Of a stretch of DNA of 14,444 bases, positions 1 to 5,012 are shown one piece after another. Source of the DNA: Lawsonibacter sp. (GTDB taxonomy: Bacteria > Bacillota > Clostridia > Oscillospirales > Oscillospiraceae). The notes beneath the pieces were generated by a model. The model saw only the letters and a program-made list of their open reading frames with translations, had not been told where the DNA came from and searched no databases. The position numbers and the translations under genes are program-made. Positions within the stretch are counted from its first letter, which is position 1; each line of letters opens with the position of its first letter. The stretch spans positions 1 through 14,444 of the forward strand of contig JAAWLY010000039.1 in NCBI GenBank assembly GCA_022798155.1. Reading direction: 5' to 3'.

Positions 1-329
1 TCGATGAACCGCTCCATCTGCTTTTTAAAGCAGTCGCAGTTGTGGCAGATGGTCTCCTCGGTCATCATGGAGCGCATGTCAGTGCGGCCGGAGGGGTCGC
101 CGATCATGCCGGTCCCCCCGCCGATGAGGGCAATGGGCCGGTTGCCCGCCATCTGCAAGCGCTTCATCAGACAAAGGGCCATAAAGTGGCCCACGTGGAG
201 GGAGTCAGCGGTGGGGTCGAAGCCGATGTAAAATACCGCCTTCCCCTCGTTGATCATCTTGGAAATTTCTTCCTCATTTGTCACCTGGGCAATCAGCCCC
301 CGGGCCTTCAGTTCCTCATAACAGGTCAT
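1..329 (-). CDS. tyrS: Tyrosyl-tRNA synthetase, N-terminal part (cut by window edge)
   Basis: Cytoplasmic class I aminoacyl-tRNA synthetase that activates tyrosine with ATP and charges tRNA-Tyr. Only the first 109 codons are inside the window; the rest (the family is usually about 400 aa) lies beyond position 1. Visible in the translation are FYIGFDPTADSLHVGH (about residues 33-48), which contains the class I HIGH-type signature as HVGH, then the tyrosine/ATP pocket segment IALIGGGTGMIGDPSG (about 65-80), both typical of bacterial TyrS. The ATG at 327-329 is preceded by AAGGGAGAG at a good distance. The gene starts 26 bases after the stop of the DMT transporter, with no terminator between them, so both should share the T-box-controlled transcript. 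Identification is firm; completeness cannot be judged. Confidence 0.95.
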   Translation of the reverse strand, partial: MTCYEELKARGLIAQVTNEEEISKMINEGKAVFYIGFDPTADSLHVGHFMALCLMKRLQMAGNRPIALIGGGTGMIGDPSGRTDMRSMMTEETICHNCDCFKKQMERFI

Positions 330-355
330 TGGTAATCTCTCCCTTATATTATATA

Positions 356-1204
356 TTATTGATATTCCATTGCAGATTGACGGGCCAGGATCACGTTGTA
401 CAGCACCACACTGCCCACCACGACCATAGCGCCCACCAGAGCGATGGGGCCGATCATCTCGTGGTAGAATACCGCCACCAGGATGGGGTTGAGCACCGGC
501 TCGATACCGGATACCAAGCTGGCGGTGACGGGCGGGGTGGTTTTCAGTCCCTCTACCATCAAAATATAGGCCAGTGCCACCTGGAATACCCCCAGCACCA
601 GCAAAGCGGTCAGGGTGCCAGCGGAAAAATCCGTCTCGTATCCCAGAAAAGGCAGGCCCACCGCCGCGCTGATCACGTCCCCCCAGAACACCGAGGAAAT
701 GGGGTCGCTGTCGGGCATGTCGTTCATCATAAACACCCCGGCGTAGGATATCCCGGACAACAGCGCCAGGATATTGCCCAGCATCCCCCCTGCCGACAGG
801 CTGTCGATGAAAAACAGCAGCACGCCCCCCAACACCAGCCCGCAGGTGATCAGGTCCAGCTTTTGGGGGCGCTTGCCAAAAAAGAGGACGGAGAACAGAA
901 TCACAAAGATGGGGGCGGTAAACTGGAGCACAATGGCGTTGGCGGCGGTGGTCAGCTTGTTGGCGATGGAAAAGAGGATGTTGGTGCCGCAGACGGCCAG
1001 CGCCCCCACCAGCACCCACAGATTCAGTTTGGGCTTGTGGCGGGTGGCCGCCAGATACAGGCCGATGACCACCAGAGCGATGGCGGTGCGGCCGCCGTTG
1101 ATGGCCATGCCGCCCCAGGGGATCAGCTTGATGCACAGTCCCCCGATGCTGTACAGCACAGCGGCCAGAAACACGCACAGAGTTCCCCTTTGACGTGCTG
1201 ACAA
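356..1204 (-). CDS. EamA/DMT-family transporter, candidate tyrosine permease
   Basis: Predicted inner-membrane protein of 282 aa with about ten hydrophobic helices and the internal duplication of two EamA domains (about residues 8-137 and 148-275), the normal size for a drug/metabolite transporter. Family hallmarks include the early GGRTAIALV helix and LQFTAPIFVILFSVLFFGKR at the end of the first repeat. The open frame extends upstream through the T-box leader to 1495, but that part is leader RNA. I chose the TTG at 1202-1204 because AAGGAAG (1213-1219) sits 8 bases upstream; a GTG at 1211-1213 is the alternative but has no properly spaced ribosome binding site. It is the first gene after a T-box with a probable tyrosine specifier and is followed by tyrS, so it may import or exchange tyrosine or aromatic amino acids. 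That substrate is inferred from regulation, not from transporter motifs. Confidence 0.9.
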   Translation of the reverse strand: MSARQRGTLCVFLAAVLYSIGGLCIKLIPWGGMAINGGRTAIALVVIGLYLAATRHKPKLNLWVLVGALAVCGTNILFSIANKLTTAANAIVLQFTAPIFVILFSVLFFGKRPQKLDLITCGLVLGGVLLFFIDSLSAGGMLGNILALLSGISYAGVFMMNDMPDSDPISSVFWGDVISAAVGLPFLGYETDFSAGTLTALLVLGVFQVALAYILMVEGLKTTPPVTASLVSGIEPVLNPILVAVFYHEMIGPIALVGAMVVVGSVVLYNVILARQSAMEYQ

Positions 1205-1221
1205 AACAATCACTTCCTTAC

Positions 1222-1256
1222 AAAAAACCCTCCGCCCGAGCAATTCGGACAGAGGG
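1222..1256 (-). terminator. T-box intrinsic terminator
   Basis: On the minus strand a 12-bp stem (CCCTCTGTCCGA pairing with TCGGGCGGAGGG, two G-U pairs, no mismatch) closes a 5-base loop (1240-1244) and is followed by six Ts (1222-1227). It lies between the T-box motif and the transporter start. Its 5' arm overlaps the antiterminator partner sequence, as expected for a transcription-attenuating T-box. Confidence 0.95.
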
Positions 1257-1489
1257 CGTAATTTACGCGGTACCACCTCTGGTTCGTCCGTCCCTTGCGG
1301 GGCGGGCCTCGTGGAGCCTGAAGCTCCGGCGCGGTAACGGGCGCGGCCCGGCCTGTCCCCTACTGCGCTCAAGCGGTTCGGGCGGCTGCTCCAAGGGGTA
1401 TTCACCACGGCGCTCCCCTCCCCTGTTCCACCAAACCAGAGGCTCTCTGTGGGGGAGATCGCCGGGCTACTTGTCCTTTTCCTCACAGT
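1222..1489 (-). promoter_or_regulatory. T-box riboswitch leader, probable tyrosine specifier
   Basis: The minus strand carries the whole series of T-box landmarks in order: AGAGAGCC (1441-1448) and TTTGGTGGAACA (1424-1435) of the distal Stem I; the specifier-loop string GTGAATACC, with codon UAC at 1398-1400; AGTAGG and CCGTTA (1335-1340) of the Stem II region; a Stem III-like hairpin (GGAGC/GCTCC near 1312-1326); and the T-box sequence AGGTGGTACCGCG (1266-1278). T-box strand AGAGG can pair with CCTCT across the UGGU bulge to form the antiterminator, and the same CCCTCT is needed for the terminator, so the two structures exclude each other. UGGU fits an NCCA end with discriminator A, as in bacterial tRNA-Tyr. 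Reading the loop as GAA-UAC gives Tyr; shifting by one base would give ACC (Thr), but tyrS downstream supports Tyr. Leader start is inferred from the promoter. Confidence 0.93.
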
Positions 1490-1495
1490 GGTCAC

Positions 1496-1524
1496 ACTCT
1501 ACCACAGTTTTTCCCGCTTGTCAA
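1496..1524 (-). promoter_or_regulatory. Sigma-A-type promoter of the T-box / transporter / tyrS unit
   Basis: The minus strand reads TTGACA (1519-1524), a 17-base spacer, then TAGAGT (1496-1501): perfect -35, near-consensus -10, ideal spacing. Transcription should start near 1489, just ahead of the first T-box stem. The -35 lies only 8 bases beyond the stop codon of the upstream 155-aa gene. Confidence 0.87.
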
Positions 1525-1532
1525 CCTGGATT

Positions 1533-2000
1533 TTAAGAAAACCACCGGTTTGGACCAAAGCACTCCGCTTTTTCAGCAATCAACTCCTTCAGCCTTGTTA
1601 AGCGTTCCTCCAGCCGCTTTCTCTTTTCCTCCATATCCTTCTGGTCATAATCCACAAAGGAGGCCCATTCCTCAAGGTTTTCGCTGATATCGTCATACAG
1701 ATACCGGCAAAAGTCAATCATGCTGGTATGGGAAAGGTATTCGAACACCTTATCCTTATTCTCTTTGACGGGGCCGCTCCCCTCATGTTCATAGAAAATG
1801 TAGCAGTTCCAATAGCTTACAACGCATAGCATTCTTCCCGGTTCCAGGCTTCCATGGACGCAAAAGGGATTCAGCGTCTCCAGCCCGTGAATCGCTTGTT
1901 CCACCCACTCTACCCCAATGTCGTCAAGATAACTCAGCCCATATACAGACGTACCCTCCAGGCTGAAATCGGACCAGCCGAACTTGGGTCTTGTCAGCAT
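1533..2000 (-). CDS. Hypothetical protein, 155 aa
   Basis: I do not recognise a named family. The product is a soluble, acidic protein with no signal peptide or membrane helix. The N-terminal two thirds looks like a small alpha/beta domain rich in aromatic residues (for example SYWNCYIFYEHEG at about 66-78). The C-terminal 30 or so residues are a charged heptad-like helix (EEKRKRLEERLTRLKELIAE) that may form a coiled coil. I chose the ATG at 1998-2000 because GGAGG lies 8 bases upstream; an in-frame ATG five codons earlier lacks such a site. It is the last gene of the run behind the malic enzyme, 25 bases after the preceding gene. Local GC is clearly lower than in flanking housekeeping genes (57 of 120 bases at 1561-1680). 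Small acidic proteins of this style are often immunity-like or stand-alone accessory proteins, but nothing here proves that. Confidence 0.8.
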   Translation of the reverse strand: MLTRPKFGWSDFSLEGTSVYGLSYLDDIGVEWVEQAIHGLETLNPFCVHGSLEPGRMLCVVSYWNCYIFYEHEGSGPVKENKDKVFEYLSHTSMIDFCRYLYDDISENLEEWASFVDYDQKDMEEKRKRLEERLTRLKELIAEKAECFGPNRWFS

Positions 2001-2025
2001 TTCATCACCCTCCAAAGTGGGGAAA

Positions 2026-2463
2026 TCACACGCATTCTCCCCTTGTGATCACATAGCAATAATCCACGACCGGTTCTTTCCATACCTCCAACTGGTCCAG
2101 CTCCTGTATATCTTCCGCTGTGAGGCCGCAAAGCGGAATTTCGATCTTCCTCAGCCTGTGGTCAAAGTCCATATCCTGCCAAACATGCCAAAACTCCACT
2201 TCATGAGTGGTTTTCAGATGACTTTTCAAATATTCTATGACTTTCTCCGCACGGCCCTGGGTGCAGCGCCACTCCAATACAGCGAAATATTCCTTCTCTG
2301 ACTGGAGCTCCAGCACTTTTTCTACCGGGAGGATGGCGAAGCCGTCATCCGCGCTCCCGTCGTCCACCGTCCCACAATCGATATTGTAATGGACCGAAAA
2401 GTCCGGCGGGTAAGGACACTCCTCCAGGGGGGCGTCGGAGGCAAACAACAGCACAGAGCTCAT
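2026..2463 (-). CDS. Hypothetical protein, 145 aa
   Basis: Unrecognised soluble acidic protein, apparently cytoplasmic. It has an acidic, Asp-rich stretch (about 29-42, DCGTVDDGSADDGF), a central alpha/beta section containing FAVLEWRCTQGRAEKVIEYLK (about 61-81), and an aromatic patch VEFWHVWQDMD (about 91-101). The ATG at 2461-2463 overlaps the TGA of the frameshifted reductase gene (ATGA), with GGAGGTG just upstream; this 4-base overlap suggests translational coupling. A longer open frame running upstream to 2850 on the same frame is out of frame with the real reductase and is not the gene. The C-terminus (YCYVITRGECV) ends 25 bases before the next gene. I can offer no function; the EYFAVLEWRCTQ-type core looks like something shared by uncharacterised Firmicute proteins, which is recollection rather than a match. 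Confidence 0.8.
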   Translation of the reverse strand: MSSVLLFASDAPLEECPYPPDFSVHYNIDCGTVDDGSADDGFAILPVEKVLELQSEKEYFAVLEWRCTQGRAEKVIEYLKSHLKTTHEVEFWHVWQDMDFDHRLRKIEIPLCGLTAEDIQELDQLEVWKEPVVDYCYVITRGECV

Positions 2464-2983
2464 CTCACACCTCCGCTTCGGCCGTAAATCAGCTCCACGA
2501 ACTGCCCATACCGTTTTACCTCGTCCAGTTGGAACCGCATTTGGCCCTTCTTCTGGGTGAACAGCGGTATCCCCTCCCCCAGCAGGACGGGAGCGACCTG
2601 GACGATCAAATGGTCCACCATGTCCCGCTCCAGCAGCGGGGCCAGGATGGTGTTCCCGCCGATGATCCAGATGTTCTTGTCCGGCCCCAGGCCTGATACA
2701 AACTCCGCGACATCTCCCCCCACCGGGATGAATCCCTTTTGGGGCAGGCTGGCGCGTGGGTGAATACATAGTTATCCGTGGTGGGGTAGACGCTGGCGGC
2801 GTCCTCCAGCCGGGCGATCTCCTCAAAGGTCCGCCTGCCCATAATGGCAACGTCCATCCCCTGGTAGAAGCGGCCGTAGTCCGTCTCCTCCGAGCTGCCT
2901 GTCTCGTGGAGCCAGGACAGCCCGTGGTTTTTGTCGGCCAGATAGCCGTCCAGGGTGACGCAGCCGTAGAAAAATACGCTCAT
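2460..2983 (-). pseudogene. Dihydrofolate reductase family protein (RibD C-terminal type), frameshifted
   Basis: Two halves of one reductase domain lie in different frames. The first (from 2983) begins MSVFFYGCVTLDGYLADKN and continues through MDVAIMGRRTFEEIA and DNYVFTHAP. The second (down to 2460) continues KGFIPVGGDVAEFV, IWIIGGNTILAPLLERDMVD, VAPVLLGEGIPLF and YGQFVELIY. Both match the order seen in YyaP/RibD_C-like NADPH-dependent reductases. The switch falls at the homopolymer pair TTTT/GGGG, plus strand 2737-2744: adding one base there restores a normal protein of about 174 aa, while the uncorrected first frame ends at 2606 after 125 aa. No canonical X-XXY-YYZ slippery heptamer is present, so a real mutation or a sequencing error is more likely than programmed frameshifting. 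The start ATG (2981-2983) follows AAGGAGGGATC and overlaps the preceding stop as ATGA. Confidence 0.85.
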
Positions 2984-3612
2984 GATCCCTCCTTATCCTG
3001 GTGTAAAACAATAGTTTCCGGCAGGGGGAGCGTCAGTGTTTCCTCTCCCCAGGGCATTGTGACATGCAGTATATTTCCGTCCGTGATCTCGGAGACGTAA
3101 GAGGGGCCGTCTATCTCCTCCTCCCAGGCTTCGGACGGATAGACATGAAATTTATGCCTGCTGAGCGATTGGGATTTCACGTCCAAGATGTTGATTTCTC
3201 CATACTCGAAATAAGGAGCGTCCTCCTCATCTTGATAGGCGTCTTCTACATACCAGGGGCCAAAGCCGCCCAGCAGGGACTGAAAAAGGATCTTTTCGTC
3301 ATCAGAAAAGAAATAGCTCGCCCCCTCGCCATAGAAGTATTCCGAGTCAAACAGCGGAACCAGGCGGCTGTCCTCGATTTGGAACAGGCTGAAGCCCTCT
3401 TCACTTTCTCCTGAGAAAAAGGAAAAAATCAAGTACCGCTCAGAGGGTGACAGCAGAAGCGTGCCGCCGCCATAACCTCCCGACGGGCAAGTAAAGGGAT
3501 AGGCGCAAAGTGCCTCATGATCGGAGCAAATCGACAGCGAAATGTCCGCATCGTCTTGCAGGAGGATTTCCCGCCCGTCGTTCAGCGTGAGGTGTGTTCC
3601 TTCTTTCATCAT
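2980..3612 (-). CDS. Hypothetical acidic protein, 210 aa, beta-rich
   Basis: No named family recognised. The sequence is strongly acidic, without signal peptide or membrane helix, and alternates short strand-like hydrophobic segments with turns, as in beta-propeller blades: LLLSPSERYLIFSFFSGES (about 52-70), FSLFQIEDSRLVPLFDSEYF (about 74-93), FSDDEKILFQSLLGG (about 101-115), INILDVKSQSLSRHKF (about 140-155). At this length only part of a propeller would be present. Two adjacent ATGs (3610-3612 and 3607-3609) are both possible behind AAGGGG; I give the first. It starts 14 bases after the malic enzyme stop, with no terminator between, and its stop overlaps the start of the reductase-like gene (ATGA), so the genes are probably cotranscribed and coupled. 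Function unknown. Confidence 0.82.
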   Translation of the reverse strand: MMKEGTHLTLNDGREILLQDDADISLSICSDHEALCAYPFTCPSGGYGGGTLLLSPSERYLIFSFFSGESEEGFSLFQIEDSRLVPLFDSEYFYGEGASYFFSDDEKILFQSLLGGFGPWYVEDAYQDEEDAPYFEYGEINILDVKSQSLSRHKFHVYPSEAWEEEIDGPSYVSEITDGNILHVTMPWGEETLTLPLPETIVLHQDKEGS

Positions 3613-3626
3613 TGCGTCCCCTTCAA

Positions 3627-4799
3627 TCAGATCCTTGCCACGCCTGACCTGCGGGCGGCTTCGGCCACCGCCTTTGCCACGGCGGGCCCCACCCGGGGAT
3701 CGAAGGCTTCGGGGATGATGTAGTCGTCCCGCAGCTCCTCGTCGGAGATGATTTCAGACAGAGCTTGGGCGGCGGCCAGCTTCATCTCCTCGTTGATATC
3801 GCTGGCCCGGACGTCCAGCGCACCCCGGAACACGCCGGGGAAAGCCAGCACGTTGTTGATCTGGTTGGGGTAGTCGCTGCGGCCGGTGGCCACCACCCGG
3901 GCCCCGCCCGCCTTGGCGTCCTCGGGGAAAATCTCCGGCGTGGGGTTGGCGCAGGCGAAGACAATGGCGTTCTGATTCATGGTGGACACCATCTCGGGGG
4001 TCACCAGATTGGGGGCGGACACACCGATGAACACGTCGGCCCCAGCCAGCAGGTCGGCCAGCGTCCCCTGGCGCCTGTCCCGGTTGGTCACTTTGGCGAT
4101 CTCCCGCTGGGCCCAGTTCAGCTGATCGCACCCCTCATACACTGCGCCGAACTTGTCCACCAGGGTAATGTCCTGAAATCCGGCCAGCAGCAGGAGCTTG
4201 GTGATGGAGATGGCGGCGGAGCCGGCCCCGGAAAAGACCACCCGGACCTCCTCCTTCCGCTTCCCCACCACCCGAAGGGCGTTGGCCAGCCCGGCCAGGA
4301 CGATAATGGCGGTGCCGTGCTGGTCGTCGTGGAAGACAGGGATGTCGCACATCTCTTTCAGCTTCCGCTCGATTTCGAAGCACCGGGGAGCAGCGATGTC
4401 CTCCAGGTTGATGCCCCCGAAGGAGCTGGAGATGTTATATACCGTCTGGACAAATTCGTCCACATCCTTGGTCTTGACGCACAGAGGGAAGGCGTCTACC
4501 CCGCCGAAGGTCTTGAACAACACGCACTTGCCCTCCATAACCGGCATACCGGCCTCAGGGCCGATGTCCCCCAGGCCCAGCACGGCGGTGCCGTCGGTGA
4601 TGACGGCCACCAGATTGTGCCGCCGGGTCAGCTCGTAGCTCTTGTCGATATCCTTTTGAATTTCCAGGCAGGGCTGGGCCACCCCGGGGGTGTAGGCCAG
4701 CGACAGTGAATCCTTGTCGTTGGCAGGTACAGTGGCCACCACTTCAATCTTGCCCCTCCACTCGCCGTGCAGGCGCAGACTTTCCTTTGCGTAATCCAT
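3627..4799 (-). CDS. NAD(P)-dependent malic enzyme
   Basis: Cytoplasmic oxidative decarboxylation of malate to pyruvate and CO2 with NAD(P) reduction. The 390-aa length is that of the short bacterial form, without the phosphotransacetylase-like extension of MaeB. Visible in order are SLAYTPGVA with the catalytic Tyr (residue 36), GLGDIGPEAGMPVMEGK with the catalytic Lys (91), the metal-binding segment VFHDDQHGTA (155-164), a Rossmann motif VVFSGAGSAAISI (187-199) followed by an Asp near 214 (LVDK), and VFACANPTPEI later in the cofactor domain. The Asp is compatible with NAD preference, but I would not decide the cofactor from sequence alone. The ATG at 4797-4799 follows AAGGGGAG. It is the first gene behind the divergent promoter region and appears to share a transcript with the small genes downstream. 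It might be called maeA, mez or malS depending on convention, so I give no symbol. Confidence 0.95.
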   Translation of the reverse strand: MDYAKESLRLHGEWRGKIEVVATVPANDKDSLSLAYTPGVAQPCLEIQKDIDKSYELTRRHNLVAVITDGTAVLGLGDIGPEAGMPVMEGKCVLFKTFGGVDAFPLCVKTKDVDEFVQTVYNISSSFGGINLEDIAAPRCFEIERKLKEMCDIPVFHDDQHGTAIIVLAGLANALRVVGKRKEEVRVVFSGAGSAAISITKLLLLAGFQDITLVDKFGAVYEGCDQLNWAQREIAKVTNRDRRQGTLADLLAGADVFIGVSAPNLVTPEMVSTMNQNAIVFACANPTPEIFPEDAKAGGARVVATGRSDYPNQINNVLAFPGVFRGALDVRASDINEEMKLAAAQALSEIISDEELRDDYIIPEAFDPRVGPAVAKAVAEAARRSGVARI

Positions 4800-4806
4800 A
4801 GCGAAC

Positions 4807-4854
4807 TCCCCTTATTATGATAATTCAGTATAGTTTTTGCTTCCCTTATTATAC
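4807..4854 (-). repeat. Short direct and inverted repeats in the malic enzyme leader
   Basis: The minus strand contains ATAATAAGGGAAG (about 4842-4854) and again ATAATAAGGGGAG (about 4807-4819). The second copy forms the ribosome binding site; the first overlaps the -10. AGTATA (overlapping the -10) and TATACT (near 4828-4833) form a spaced inverted repeat. These may be operator elements or simply AT-rich redundancy. Confidence 0.4.
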
Positions 4855-4875
4855 TAAAGTCTGGCAAAAATGCAA
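4848..4875 (-). promoter_or_regulatory. Probable promoter of the malic enzyme gene
   Basis: The minus strand has a perfect TATAAT (4848-4853), preceded 16 bases upstream by the weak -35 candidate TTGCAT (4870-4875). A poor -35 next to a perfect -10 is what is often seen at activator-dependent or weak promoters. This is the only convincing -10 upstream of the gene apart from a TATACT at about 4828-4833 that lacks a partner. Confidence 0.6.
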
Positions 4876-4934
4876 TGGGGGCATTGATTTTTCTTCCGCC
4901 TTCTTGGTTCAATACCCATATTTTGGGGAATATG

Positions 4935-4963
4935 TTGACGCAGGAAATCTTTTCTGGTAGAAT
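4935..4963 (+). promoter_or_regulatory. Sigma-A-type promoter of the NSS transporter gene
   Basis: TTGACG (4935-4940), a 17-base spacer and TAGAAT (4958-4963) match the housekeeping consensus closely. Transcription should start near 4970, leaving a leader of about 40 bases that ends with AAGGAGG. The promoter is divergent from that of the malic enzyme, with about 60 bases between the -35 elements. Confidence 0.85.
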
Positions 4964-5012
4964 GGCGCTTAACTACCCTTAAATGTTAAAAAAATAGTAC
5001 AAGGAGGAAATC

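Noticed and set aside
278..1201. Long plus-strand open frame opposite the DMT transporter
   Set aside because: Histidine/glutamine-rich composition typical of the reverse of a GC-rich membrane gene; no ribosome binding site; overlaps a confident gene entirely.
1205..1495. N-terminal extension of the DMT transporter frame through the leader (379 aa in total)
   Set aside because: The extension translates the T-box RNA, contains no transporter-like sequence, and ends at a terminator hairpin. A TTG with a well-spaced ribosome binding site sits just after it.
1539..1551. AAACC-GGT-GGTTT hairpin at the end of the 155-aa gene as a terminator
   Set aside because: Only a 5-bp AT-containing stem with a 3-base loop and a broken T tract; too weak to claim.
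2733..2748. Programmed -1 ribosomal frameshifting in the reductase gene
   Set aside because: CCCCAAAAGG does not fit the X-XXY-YYZ pattern in the zero frame, and the A-site codon would mispair at its first base after slipping.
2464..2850. Upstream extension of the 145-aa protein (274 aa)
   Set aside because: Proline/arginine-rich out-of-frame reading of the reductase gene; the ATG at 2461-2463 with GGAGGTG explains the real start.
3765..4709. 314-codon plus-strand open frame opposite the malic enzyme
   Set aside because: Low-complexity His/Gly/Val-rich antisense shadow of a well-conserved enzyme; no start signal.
4628..4912. 94-codon minus-strand open frame covering the malic enzyme promoter region
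   Set aside because: Runs through the promoter and ribosome binding site into the malic enzyme in another frame; no support as a gene.
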